From: Rotaria macrura
Taxonomy: Eukaryota > Rotifera > Eurotatoria > Philodinida > Philodinidae
Direction of reading: 5' to 3'
Assembly: GCA_900239685.1 (NCBI GenBank)
Contig: OENT01000013.1
Location: 310,001 to 374,000, forward strand
Length of the DNA: 64,000 bases
Shown: positions 49,952 to 61,949 of the stretch, piece by piece
Position numbering within the stretch: position 1 is the first letter of the stretch
Layout: every line of letters starts with the position of its first letter
Notes under the pieces: model-generated
Told to the model about the DNA's origin: nothing
What the model saw: the letters and a program-made list of their open reading frames with translations, nothing else
Database searches by the model: none
Translations under genes and position numbers: made by a program

Positions 49952-51553
49952 CCGAATAATCTGATTCGTGATATGATTCTATTGTCTTCAATTTTTCAAC
50001 TTTGTTTGGTACTATTATTAATTAATAAACATAAGTAATGAAATTTTATCTCACATATGCCTATTTGATGTTGAACTTTGAATCATTAGATTTAATTAAT
50101 AGAGTCTTAGTGTAACACTATACATTTTCTAGTAGTTGCATATTTGAAATACTGCAATAGAAAAAAATTATATTTATAACATAACATTCATTTACAATAG
50201 CAAAACGATTTGTATAGGACAACAGTAAACATAAGATTTATGTAGTTGCTGGATAAGGGATACATTTTGATGCAAAAGGAATTTACCATAGATTGATAAA
50301 AAATCGACTATTTTCAAGTTGATTTTATTCTATTTATTCAATGACAATATGGTACTCAAACAAAAGCGAGGGCATATGTTAGCATTACAAAAGTATAATA
50401 TCGGATTGAGACATTAGAAAATATAACATTTTGCACTTTTCTAACTTTTCAATACAGTATGTACTTCTTTTACGTTACTCAATAAATTTGAGATTCACCT
50501 TCTCGTCTAAGAGTGCAAAACAGCGTTTCTTCACATGAACAACTTGAATAAAAACTGCTGTTGAATCAAGTTTTTGTGTCAAAGCTGATATTCTTGTTTT
50601 ACCAGTAAAACTTATGAGGTCAGTTGTTTTGGTCGGAAAACTCCTACGCCTTGAAAATCTCGGTGTTCAATATTCAACATTGGACATGTACTATCATTGA
50701 CTTAAATACTTACTGTAAAACATATACTTACGTACTTAGCATTAGAGAGGATGTTTGGTAAGCATCGTATATAAATTTGTAATAATCTGAAAAGTAGCCA
50801 TAGGTAATTCTTCTCGAGAGGATTTTAATCTTATATTTCACTCGTTAAAAAGATTAACCGTGAAATAAAAAAGAAATCCAGTGTTCATTTACACTAATTA
50901 ATCATGTATCTCCTCGAACACTAAAGAGTATAAAGCACAGATTTATGAATTTTATTGATGATTAGGAATTCAATGTTCACTTCTATATGACACTAGTCAA
51001 TATTTCTTCTACTATCCTCTTCGAAAAAATCAAGAATTCGAATGATAATACTTTCAAAGGTTGTCAAGATGTAAATGTCCGAAAATTTAGTTCTTCTGCA
51101 TCGAATTGTAGTTAATCGAGATACAAAAAAAAGAGTTTGATGAAAAATGATTTCATTTTAGAATTTCATTATGCTATCTTTGTACATTAGTTCCTTTGGA
51201 TCAATGCTGAGTATGAAAGATTTCATAGTCAAATGATTTATTTTATTTCATGTTTTTATTGCTCTTAAGAATTCCTTATTGTAGACTCGTCATACGTATT
51301 CAATCGTTTCGAATTATATTTCTGTCTGAATTGTACATCTTCTATCGTTTTACAGAGGGATGTAGAGATTTCTAATTTAGATACATATTATGATTGTTTG
51401 ATATTGGCTATGTAGATAAATGATATGGAAGAATCTCACAATTATATGTAGATCTTAAAAACAAAACTATTGAATCGTTAGTTTCGTATAGAGGTTTCTT
51501 TTAAATTTCATTTTCAATCATAAATCATTCTATTTTCGAAAACAATTAACCTT
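49952..51553. other. Intergenic, no gene seen
   Basis: About 1.6 kb between convergent 3' ends of the cathepsin gene and the dead monooxygenase. After the AATAAA near 50024 I see nothing recognisable. Confidence 0.45.
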
Positions 51554-53818
51554 TTATTCAGATTTTTTCCAATGCCAATCGAATGGCATTAAAATTAAAT
51601 CTTTCAATGCTAATGAATAATGTAAGAGCCAAATGATATAATCTCGTATTCGAGCTTGCATACCGATCATATGTGTCATACGAGTACTGTCAAAAGAATC
51701 TCGAATAGCTTGAAAACAACGTCTAAACATTTCCTCTTCATATTGAGCAAGAGAAGATCTCGTATGACCAGCACGTATCACATGACTTAGATCGAACGCA
51801 TCAGCAACAGCTGTATTTGCACCCATTCCGCGATGAGGAGTCATCAAATGAGCAGCATCACCAATAAGTGTCACTTGAGGATTATTCGGAAATGGATTTG
51901 ATTTTAAACGACGACAAGTATAGATAGGCATTCTATTAAGCCGTATTGATGTAGACAATTCTATAAGACGAATCAATTAATCGTTATTAAAATTAGTACG
52001 AATTTTATCAATTAACTGTGGAAGTGAAATTTCTGTTTCTGTTCTATTCTTGCTCGACCATGAAAGAGACCAAAGCCATAACCGTCCCGTAGAAATCAAG
52101 AATAATGCACATCCCTGATCACCGAGTACTTGTACCAAACTATCCGATACTAGCTGTCTAAATTTCCATAGTTCTTCGTTTTGTTCCACAGTTCCCGACA
52201 CACAAACAACTCCTGTATAATCCCATTCTACGTCTGATGTAAGTTGAGCTCGTACACTTGATTTTGCTCCATTGCAACCAACAAGTAAATCACCTCGTAC
52301 CACTAATCCAGAGCTCCGAATGGGATGGGGAAATACCATCCCGCCCAATCCCATTCCATGGGACGTGTTGGGACGAAATATGGATCGATGGGATGGGATG
52401 AAATGAAAGATTCTTTCCATGAGACGATTATATGGATTATTCGATTATGATTTTTCTGTATAAAAGACGATGTTCGTAGGCATTGACGAGAATCAATCTC
52501 ATTTTTCGTTCTTGTTTTCTATTGAGGGTTGTTCTTCGATCATGTATCGATTCCCGGATCATCATGATGAGTCCTTTGTGATAAAAGTCTCATGAATTTC
52601 CAGTAATGTTTAGGCGTCAAAAAAAAAGAAAATTTGGACGTTTCGAAAATTCCAAGCCTTGGGGTTCTGAATCGTTCAGCGCTCCCAAAATTTATTTAAT
52701 ACCCGAGATTTCTGAAAATTCCAATATCTCTTAGTCCTTTGATTTCACTACCATGTATTTATAGTGTCGACGGATACTTTGGAAATTTTGATTATTTCCT
52801 TTTTCGAGAATCTAAATATACCTCTGAATCTCAGAAAGAAAATACAATTTCTTGTCTGCGCTCAGACGTACTCTGTAATTATGTAGCCTCAGAACGGTTC
52901 CTTGACGAAAAATTGCGACTTCAAGTATCCTTGAATGTTGTGACGAATTAGAAAGGCAAGAAATGAAGTCAAAAAAACGTCGATGTCCTTCTAAGAATAA
53001 TGTGGTTCGAAAGCATTATTGTTGTGCTAATTACTTTTAGTGTTGTCGAGGATATAAGGAAATGAAGCTAATTCTTCTTCTATTTATTAAAATAGATTGT
53101 ATGTGACAATTGAAAACAATAGAAGAGCTTTGAGCAATATGAAAATTTTGCAATATATTTGTTATATTGCATGAAAATCCCATGCAACTGGATGGGGTGG
53201 GATGGGATCACTTTCAAACCCCATGGGATGTGATGGGCCGATTCTTAAATCGATGGGATGGGATGGGCCGACATTTGAATTCCATGATATGGGACGAGAT
53301 GGACTGGGATGGATGAAGAAAATTTGTCCTGTGGGACGAATTTCTCGTCCCATCCCATCCCATTTGGAGCTCTGCACTGATCCATCGTCAAAGTGAACTT
53401 CAACACCATCATTAAGAATTCTATATGAAACGAATCTTTTATTCTATTGAACTTCAATATTTTTCAGAAGACTTCTTCGTAATAATCCTTTGTCAATGGC
53501 TTTAATTTCGCCTGCAGTCATCTCAAGTGTTTTTTTCATTGATTTGTCTGCAAATTTCAATTGACATTTACTCTAAGACAAAGTGGACGGATGATTTAAA
53601 ACATCTTCAACTACTGATAGTTGTCTGAGTAAATCAAGGCCCATTCGATGAAGTGTGATAAAGTAACCTTGATCACGAAAATCTTCAGCATCATCACATT
53701 CAAATACATATATTTGCACAAAAGAAGATAACTCTTGTTGTAAAAGTTGAGCAAGAGCTAAACTACCTAAGCCAGCTGCAACAATTAAAATAGTCTTCGT
53801 TTTATTAGAACTAGACAT
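51554..53818 (-). pseudogene. Dead FAD-dependent monooxygenase gene, split by a transposon
   Basis: Read on the minus strand the pieces follow the FAD-binding monooxygenase family (PF01494 type): N-terminal Rossmann segment TILIVAAGLGSLALAQLL with a damaged GxGxxG, then DGVEVHFDDGSV, then after the insertion VVRGDLLVGCNGAKSSVR, and the second FAD motif VTLIGDAAHLMTPHRGMGAN. The coding sequence is broken by a 1,066-bp transposon (52309..53374) and by in-frame stops at 53575..53573, 53456..53454 and 51979..51977; the last two sit where the family usually has Trp. A short intron might hide the first. Such enzymes are mainly bacterial or fungal and bdelloids carry many acquired genes, so transfer is possible but unproven. 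No introns are evident, which fits but does not prove that. Confidence 0.85.
52309..53374. mobile_element. hAT-like non-autonomous DNA transposon
   Basis: The ends are inverted repeats starting CAGAGCTCCRAATGGGATGG: the left end at 52309 reads CAGAGCTCCGAATGGGATGG, and the right end read inwards from 53374 is CAGAGCTCCAAATGGGATGG. The flanking 8-mers CACTAATC (52301..52308) and CACTGATC (53375..53382) are a target-site duplication with one difference. Removing the element plus one copy restores the monooxygenase frame (DDGSV|VRGD). An 8-bp duplication and ends starting CAG are hallmarks of the hAT superfamily. Both sub-terminal zones are full of GGGATGGGAT-type words in both orientations (about 52320..52400 and 53190..53365), probably transposase-binding sites. 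The central part has no transposase frame, so it depended on an autonomous relative. Confidence 0.85.
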
Positions 53819-54792
53819 TATTTTGTATTCGTTTTCATTCTATTCTTTTCGTTAAGCCCATGATTTTATAGTGACAACAATGATAAAAAGAAACTGATGA
53901 AATGTAGAAAAGTAAATAGTTTCTTGTTATCAATATCAATGACAACATCGAGTAACATTATCAAGTTTTATTTTATCCTACATACTTATATTCTCTTACC
54001 GATGTTTGCTTGATGACTATTTGTGCTTTCGATTCAATGCTCTACATATTCCAACAATCGAAACGATTTCTTAATAGTTATTGAAAAATGATGATGTTTG
54101 ATAGTAAAAAAATCACTCTCTTTGAAATTTTTAACATTATGATTATTACCTAATGCAAGAATGTAATAAAGCGAAAATATGATCGAACAATTAGCATGTA
54201 TTTGCAATGCGATTTTTATTAACGTCATCGCCATTTAAAACATAATTCATTTTTAAACTATTAAACGCAAATATTTACATGCAATGATTCACATGTTCTT
54301 TGTCATAAAATGTTTTGTTTTCTTAACTAGTAGCTTAAGGAGGAAAACCTTAATTTTATTCGATAATAGAAAAGACATGCTTTCCTGTAGCTTCACATTG
54401 ATTCTAGTCTGGAAGTTGTCGAGATGATAAACAGTTGTTACGAATAAAAGTAGTGTCCCAATATCTCCCTAATTTTATGTTACAACATACGATCAAAATG
54501 TCTTTGTGCGATTAAAAATCAAGTGACTCGCAATTTATTAGAATTTAGCATACGAGTAAAATTTTCAAAACTATCGGATATTTGAGTGTGAAAATAATCG
54601 CCAGTTCTTGATAACTGGTACACGACATTCACCAAGCATATATGGTTCAGTAAAACAGTCATGGCTATTGTCACTGATTTATTTAGTTTTATATTTAGTT
54701 CCTTATAGAAAATATTTAAAGAACTTCGAGTATTGATTAATGATGACTATCATAAGATGGAATAGTCGGATCGTTCGTCTTTTATTTAAAAT
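53819..54792. other. Intergenic, no gene seen
   Basis: About 1 kb upstream of the dead monooxygenase and downstream of the unrecognised gene at 54793..55896. AT-rich; nothing supported. Confidence 0.45.
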
Positions 54793-55896
54793 TTAATCAT
54801 ACAGAACTTCTCTTTTAAACGCTCGTTGTCGATTCGGTGATACGACTTCTGAATGATTATTCTTCGATTTCATTAGATCAGAATCGTAATGAGGAAGAAT
54901 AGCTTTAGAGAAATGTTTTGGATATTCAAATCTTTTTAGAGGTATGGTGTCTCTGGTCATGATCATATCGATATTATTTAGACGTTGATAAACCGTATCA
55001 TTTTCTACTTTAGTATATTTTGTATTTTGATTCTTCAATGAGCACGTTTCATTTAAGTTTGTCGATATCGATTGTTCGCAATTCAAATTTCGAACCTTTC
55101 GAAATGCATCTCGTTGTTGTTTATCGAATCGATGTGATATTGAGTCATCATAACCCATACTAGCGTCAACATCAGCTGCAGTCGCTTGTTCAAGTTCGTT
55201 GCTCGATGAGGATAGAAAACTTTGGCTCTCGACGGGCAATGATGAATGACAAGAACTACAGTTCGTTTCGGAGGATGTTTCTTCTTCAGAATCTAATGAC
55301 AACAATGAAAATTCTGAACATTTCGTTAAAATTCATGTTTTGAATTACTCTATGAAACTCGAGTAAAATACAGTAACTCGTTTAATTAAATCTTTCTCAC
55401 TTGATAAGAGGTGTTTTCTGCTACGGAATTTTCTCTTCATTGATTTACTCTTATTTTGTTCACAGTTCGTTTTCGACGTAGATAATTGACATTGATTTCG
55501 ATAAAGTCGTTTTCCATTCATATGCGAATTCTGTCCAACGTGTATCTTAATACGTTCCAATTTTTCTGCTAGAATAAAATTCTCATAACAAATCTGTCGA
55601 TCACGATTAGAACGTCGATTATTTCTAAGTCGTTCCGCAGCTAAAACACATTCATTGAGATACGGTTCTAATTTTTTGTTCTCTTCGGTTGAATTCTGTT
55701 TGTCATATTCGAACCTATTTAAATAGGACACTTCTTTTGGAGCTTTAATCATTGTTTTATTCGTTGATTTATGCATCGATGTCATTGAAGTTCTTTTTTC
55801 TTTATGAGATTTCAAATGATCAATTATTTGTTCGGCAATATGTAAACGTGTAGAATATTTTTCTCGTAAATGACGACTGAAGTTTTCATATTCCAT
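54793..55896 (-). CDS. Unrecognised basic, low-complexity protein
   Basis: Two exons on the minus strand, 55896..55359 and 55313..54793, joined through a 45-nt intron (gtttca...ttcag) whose phase fits (codon A|AA); 352 residues. The first half is basic and helix-prone (MEYENFSRHLREKYSTRLHI, then repeated Lys/Arg/Asn stretches). The second half opens with an acidic Ser-rich segment (LSLDSEEETSSETNCSSCHS) and ends with KRFEYPKHFSKAILPHYDSD. There is no signal peptide, membrane segment or known domain. The balance of basic and Ser-rich disordered sequence suggests an intracellular, perhaps nuclear or cytoskeletal protein, but that is a guess. The donor is weak, so the exact splice site is uncertain. 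Confidence 0.55.
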
Positions 55897-56149
55897 TTTT
55901 ATTTTATTTTAATATCAGCGCCAAATTTATTTTTCTACTTTCGAAATCAAACATAATGTTTCTCGTAATCGTTCTAAATTATTTTATTACACACACCCTA
56001 CGAAAAAAATGAGAGATAATTCAACACAATTAGTTTTATAATACATTATCATACACGAAAATGATAACTCCACAATTTGAATTTATGTAAGAATTAATAA
56101 AATAAACATATGATATTTACAATCGACGTCATTTATAGCTTTATTTTTG
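55897..56149. other. Short spacer between two minus-strand genes
   Basis: About 250 bp between the stop of the coiled-coil gene and the start of the 54793..55896 gene; it should hold a 3' untranslated region and a promoter. No specific signal was recognised. Confidence 0.4.
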
Positions 56150-57340
56150 TTAGTCAGAAGTAAAACGTGTCGTTCGTCGATGAATAGTTGACGTTCGTGA
56201 TATTTTTACATCTTCATTATTGATCGTAGCTGCTAGTCGAGTAGAATATCGGGTTGCATAACGGGTCTTTGTTGGAATTTCAACAGGAATTGGTGGTGGT
56301 AAATTATCTAAAATAAAGATAATTATATCATATACTAGACAAAGTATACGTCATGAAGTGAAAAGAATCTTCAAAGTTTCTATATAATATAGATGAAAGA
56401 GCTATTAGATTTTAGTAGTCACAAAGCAACCTAAGGTAGAAAATAATTTATCGCTCACGAAAGTCAATAATAATTAGAATTTTCGACGACTACTATTCAT
56501 TTCAACCAAGAAATAGACTAAATATTGAAAGTATCTTCGAAGAAATGTGAGCTAAATGAGAACAACTTGACTTCGATCGGTAACCTTCAAAAGGCATTTG
56601 GCTGAAATGAGAGCTTTTTTCGACCTGAGCTGTGCAACATCAGACAATACACAACTTACGATCTGATTCCGATATCATTCCTCATTCAATGAGAATAATT
56701 TTTATAGTTCGTATGATTTTATTTCTCCCATACGTTTTGAGCTCGTCTATTTCATAGCTGTCTCGTTGTAGACTTTCTTACCATTTTGATTTTCTCGAAG
56801 AATTCGGATAGTTGCTCGACGAGTAGTTCTACGTTTCACAGAACTCTCCACGGGTATTGGAATAGGCACATGTTCCACAGCGGGACTTTTGCTTGTTTCC
56901 GATTGGTTCGCCGGTGGTTTGTCGTCGACTAGTGTCTTTTCTGGTTGTTCTATGACATCTGTTTTGTTTTCTTCGTCGCAATCATCATCATCTTCTTCAT
57001 TTTGTTCGTTTGACTCGTCCGATTTAATCGGTGACAGTTTCGTAGTATTGCGCTTGTTGACAATCGTCGAACGAATATGCTTGGATTTTTCCATCTCGGA
57101 TGTACTACTATTATTTAATAATAATGTTTTATTGGAGGAACTATCTGCGGCATGTAATGGTTCGCGATAACTAATTTTTTCTTGCTTAATTTTTGTTTTT
57201 TCAATACTCGATTGATTCGATAACGATTTTTTTCCTTCTCGCAACGGTGTAACTATTCTACGAATAGATCGATCAGCAGTTAATAGCAATGGACGTGTAC
57301 TTTCGACATTATCTGCAATAAGACTATCTTCTATAATAGT

Positions 57341-57374
<34 letters not shown>

Positions 57375-59049
57375 GTTTCCTCGTCAGATGAAAATTGTTT
57401 GAGAGATGTTTTAACAAATGTCTTATCGGATATGTTTGAAGCAATAGATTTATTATTTTGTTTCTCCTCGTCAAGATTCGTCGTTGGAATACACGGTAAC
57501 AGAGACATAGATAGTTCTGGATTAGGCACATCATCGTGATCGATTTCAGTTGCTTTTTCGATTGCAGAAACATCTTGTAAGGTAACATGTTCGTTTGGAA
57601 CAGCCGAAATAATTGGTGGTTCTTCGATCAATGTGTTCTCTTGAACAATTTTTGACATATCCAATACCGATGGAATAACTAGTGATGAATTTTGAGATAA
57701 TTTTGATGCAAGTAAACGAGCTTCTGAAAATAATTTAAATACTTTACTTGGGGCTGCTATGTCAAACTCCTGTGTTGTATAGTATCGCAATTGTAAAATA
57801 AAATATGTCACCTAACGATTCCTCGTTCTACGGTAAAATTACTAAAATCTGAAGAAATTACTATCCGTTTCCGATGATACATGTTTTCAGATGAGTATCA
57901 ATGGCAAGTGAAATGTTTTGCCTTATTGTTTTTAAAGTTATAATTTTATGAGTTCATACTTGTCATGTTTATTATCATATGTCTAGGTTTAATTTTAACG
58001 TCACTACACATCATCTATGAAAGATTTTTCTATAAGCAAAAGTCAAAATCGACAATACATTGAGGCGTACCGTACAATTTTAAGCATGGTTCTTCACTGA
58101 TGTCACATCAGTGATGTGACATTCAGGAAGAAGAAAAGAACCGAAGAGATATTGATTCAAACTGAGGTTCTCTATTTTCTTCAAAAATACATGTAAATGC
58201 CGCAAAGGTTAACTTACTCTTCAATGTTTGAGTAAGTAATGGTGTTAATGTTCGGGATTGCTAAAAAGACAAAGATACTTTGCTATTTAGTACCCATAGC
58301 AGATATTATATGCTATGCAGATTGTTACCAGTAAGGTGGATACATCTGTTTCCTTTTCTTCCTCCTCTTGTTCTTCTTCTTCTTCAACAATTTGACTGAA
58401 ATTTGGACTTTGCTTAACAGCACGAGGTAACCCGTTACCCCCTCCGTATGAACGTAAATCGCCTGGTACAACTAATTTTCTATTGAAAACAAAAAGTCGA
58501 AGAAAATCTGATGTAAGCTTTAAAATTCTTTTCTGGATTGAATTACTGTTGTAGCATCGCATGAATTTCTTTCCAGTGATCTGCTTCTTCTTCAATGCAA
58601 TCAGATATAATGCGACATTGTTCAGTAACAAAAGAGCATAAATTATCCATACGCTAATTTAAAAAGACAAGGAACTATTTTTTGTGCTTGATTTCGAAAA
58701 AATATTTTTCTTACAGCTTGAAAATAAACTTCCAGTGATTGTGTAGCTAATTGGCTCATATTATCAAGTATTTGTAATTTACTATCATATTTTTGCAGAT
58801 CATTGTGACATCGATTGATTTCATGTTGAATTTCATCATTTTGACTTTGAAGAGTTTTCAATTCGGATTTCAATAAGACTAGAAAGTGATCGAATAGAAA
58901 AGAACTCAAGTGACAATGCCTCATTGTAACTTACCAGTAGCAGCTCGAAAAACACATCGACGAGCAGCATTACGTACAGATTTTGATTCATTGAAACGTT
59001 TCTCATTCCAAGCAAGTGTGAGTGTTTGTATTGATGTATTAAACGACAT
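56150..59049 (-). CDS. Coiled-coil protein with acidic middle and Arg-rich C-terminus
   Basis: Seven exons on the minus strand: 59049..58935, 58878..58715, 58653..58547, 58479..58329, 58260..58218, 57723..56782, 56307..56150 (559 residues); all joins are GT/AG and in phase. The N-terminus (MSFNTSIQTLTLAWNEKRFN) leads into a coiled coil (about residues 38-130: LLKSELKTLQSQNDEIQHEI onwards). Then come KLVVPGDLRSYGGGNGLPRA, a Glu run, a long Ser/Asp/Glu-rich region with an 11-Asp run, and an Arg-rich end. The end has two related motifs, PIPVESSVKRRTTRRATIRI and PIPVEIPTKTRYATRYSTRL, on either side of the last intron. An N-terminal coiled coil plus a basic C-terminal motif recalls shugoshin, the centromeric cohesion protector, but I cannot confirm it. 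No domain is certain. Confidence 0.65.
57341..57374. repeat. ATC trinucleotide run encoding poly-Asp
   Basis: About eleven ATC/GAT units inside exon 6 of the coiled-coil gene, encoding a run of Asp. Confidence 0.9.
58101..58121. repeat. Perfect 10-bp-arm palindrome in an intron
   Basis: TGTCACATCA and TGATGTGACA flank a single G within intron 5 of the coiled-coil gene. The word TCACTGATGT also recurs next to it. Probably chance or a small hairpin. Confidence 0.6.
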
Positions 59050-61949
59050 TATTATTTAAGTTTGTTTTAGAGGAAAAGAAAGTAATTGAACAGAAAAAAG
59101 CTAACGAGCAAATTTCGGTCCTTTTCAGAAGAGAACTTATAATTGTTTTCGCGACTCTTTGTTTCGAGCCTTTTACATGAATGAACCAATGAACATACAT
59201 ATATATAATATATTATTTATATGCATTATACGGGATATGTTATACATGTTTTACAGATGTCCCCACTGTACATTAATGATCGCTGTCTGCGATAGCATGG
59301 ATAGCTCAACTTCCTTTTTTGTACACGAAATTATTGTTTTAAACAACCATGAAACTTGTAAAAAAAAGCCACCTATCATGAGCCATTCGTTTTGCATATT
59401 TCTTAGGAGAAGAACTTCAGTAAAAAATACTCCCATGATATCTACTTGATTGTCAAGTATGTTCTTTGACAAAAAGATCTTGCTCGTTAGTTTTGAATAT
59501 TTTCGATCTATCTTTACTTGGCATTAACGAAAAGACTAGAAAATAAATTAGATTATTTAATCTTACCACGAATTTTCTATTCATGGAACAAGTATACGTA
59601 CATGTAGTGATAAAAGATACGGGACTTAGTCATTAATTGTGACTTGTTAGAAGAATTTGATTAAAGTTGCATTTTTTAATATATCTATCATGTATTTGAT
59701 CTTGAAAGCGACTGATTTCCACTTTTCTATCAGCTTCAACAACTGAAGAATAGTATTTGAAGTGAAAATTGTAGAAACTTGTCAGATCCAAATCTTCCAT
59801 TCCAACTAGGTATTTTTTCCAATTTTACTTTATGTTCATGTTTGTATATTTGATTTCTACAACAAGTATCGAACGACTCATATGAACAATTGTAAGAGAA
59901 TGTAGATTGATTTTTATCTGTTTTCATTAAAGTAGATTCGATTTAAGTATTCTATTAAGTTGAGATTAGAATTGGTTCTACTAGTTTAATGATGGTATCG
60001 AAATGATTCGTTGCCACAAAAAAGATATTTTAATATAAAATCTTGCCATGCATTTTATTCTAGTATCGTGTACGATATATCTATGGGTAAAAACACTTAA
60101 CATTTACATTTTCTTTATAAGGTGAAGAGCCATGAGCAAGATACGTACTCAAGCCATGCGGTTTAATTTAGTTGCATATGTTTTCGTACTGTTTTATAAT
60201 GAATATCTTTAGATTGAATATTAATGGATATTTGTCATTTTGTAGCATAATAATGGCATCAATCAATATGAAACAAACACTTGTAAAATACCCCAAAGGT
60301 GATGTAATACTGACATGTCATACTATTGTCAACAATTCTATTGTATTGGGTGAGTCATTTTCATGAATAATCTTTCTAGAATTCATTCAACTAGCACCCA
60401 ACTTCGTGAACCGAAATCTGGAAAATAGTATTTTTAGACTGATTTCATTTGTGTTAGAACTGGATTTTATTTTAGTTCTCCAACATTTGGAATACGAAGA
60501 AATCACAAAGATGAATTTGGTAAGTTATAAAAATACGACGAAAAATAAAAGATCTGAAGACAGCATTGTATTATTTGAAAAAGAAGTACTTTTCAGAATT
60601 AAAACGACTGTTGGAAAGTAAATTTTTCTAGTTACCAAGGTATTGCAACTCTTCAATTTCTCATTCATTTCTTTCTGATCTTCACTAATACTTCATTAAT
60701 CATTTAATTCATTTGCTTTTACAAATCAATTTGTAGCAATCAAATCAATTCATGTGACAACACACTGATTCAGGATGATTTCTTTCTTATCATGATATTA
60801 CGCACGAATGTCGGCTACACGAGCGACGTCTATCCGAAATGTTGAAATATATTTATACAAATGCAATCAAGAAGTACAATAATATTTGTAAACATATGAT
60901 ACGACATAATCAAAGCATGTCTAAAATGTATGATTAATGTATAAGTGACGAAAATACCGAAGAATTCCAGTTCCACGGGCTAACAGCCTAAAACATCCCA
61001 ATGATAACCAAAGAGAACAACATGAGCAAATTGTTTTTTCCTTTTCAGTGCCTGCGTACAGATATGAGTTCATGAGAACGTATATTTAGATTTCAATACA
61101 TTCTAAACCAATTTTAGTGCTCTTTTCTACAGTGAATAATCAAACAAAGTCCACTCTACGACGAAACCATCTCTCAAGCACCTATGTTTAATTGAAGCCA
61201 AAAAGTATGAATCGTCGGAATTCTCTTACGTTTCAATAGAATAGCACATGCATTATTATTTTTTGTTTCTCTATTCTCCAGTTCCTTTTCTTGATCTCTA
61301 TAGCGCGGGATGCATGCAGTCGATGAATCTTTTCTATTGGTTCGACTATTCATACCAATCATCGACGATATGCAAATGATTGGCTGGTTATACATAGCCA
61401 GAAAATAAACAACAACAATTCTGTTTCTTCAAAAATAAGATGACTAAACTACGATATATTTTTAATTTCTTCATACTTACTCGAGAGAGTGAATGAATCT
61501 ATTTATCATTGATAAATGAACCATGATTCATGGTCCAGGAAAATTTCAAGAGCTCTTAATATAAGTCAATGTCTCAGCTTTAGTTTTTTATTTACGCAGT
61601 GTTGTTTCAAATAGAATCGACAACAATATATTACAGTCAATACACTTCGTCTTTCAAACACATGTTTTAGATTTATCTGCATAAGAAATTTTACGCATAA
61701 TAATTACAAAAAATTTCTTACTGCTCATTAATTCATTATGATATGAATTGAATAAAATTATTTACAGTAAAGTAAGTGTTGATTATTTTTTCCTATTAGA
61801 ATGAGGGCATGGTGATAAGAAATTAGATATCAGCATATTTATGAAAGGAAACAGAATATATAACTGTAGATTGTCGACTTTTGCTTACATTCGTTTTTTT
61901 TTATCTAACAGAACGTACGAAAGAGTTCGTTTGTTTTTTGTATGCAAGT
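59050..61949. other. Divergent intergenic region, weak candidates only
   Basis: About 2.9 kb between the starts of the coiled-coil gene (-) and the RNF19-like gene (+). Two minus-strand frames, 59736..59927 (start MKTDKNQSTFSYNCSYESFD) and 61174..61395 (start MYNQPIICISSMIGMNSRTN), have partly gene-like codon use but no family, splice context or conservation evidence. A possible small plus-strand gene at 60253..60631 is listed separately. An acceptor (ttatctaacag, ending 61911) lies 38 nt before the RNF19-like start. Confidence 0.4.
60253..60631 (+). pseudogene. Possible small gene or relic with a broken frame
   Basis: ATG at 60253 opens MASINMKQTLVKYPKGDVIL-TCHTIVNNSIVL with gene-like codons and a good donor gtgagt. 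After a 30-nt gap ending in tttctag, EFIQLAPNFVNRNLEN reads on. After the acceptor at about 60465..60470 one frame gives LQHLEYEEITKMNL, while another gives the more protein-like SPTFGIRRNHKDEF, which continues in phase across a further 76-nt intron into ELKRLLESKFF and a stop. The two halves do not join in phase with canonical sites. It may be a recently broken gene, a sequencing indel or an unusual splice. No family recognised. Confidence 0.3.

Noticed and set aside
53190-53365. GGGATG-type repeats as a telomere-like or minisatellite array
   Set aside because: The words are in both orientations, irregularly spaced and confined to both sub-terminal zones of a bounded transposon.
53162-53457. 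Overlapping frames rich in Gly/Pro/Met/His on both strands
   Set aside because: They are translations of the GGGATGGGAT words in the transposon's sub-terminal zone, not proteins.
56889-57170. 93-codon plus-strand frame rich in Ser
   Set aside because: Antisense shadow of the acidic region of the coiled-coil gene, caused by GAT/GAA runs.
57724-57811. Upstream extension of the large acidic exon starting at 57811
   Set aside because: The intron acceptor at 57724 gives the right phase from the preceding exon, so the extra N-terminal residues are intronic.
59736-59927. 63-codon minus-strand frame as a gene
   Set aside because: Some codon character, but no start context, splice signals or family; left as a note in the intergenic entry.
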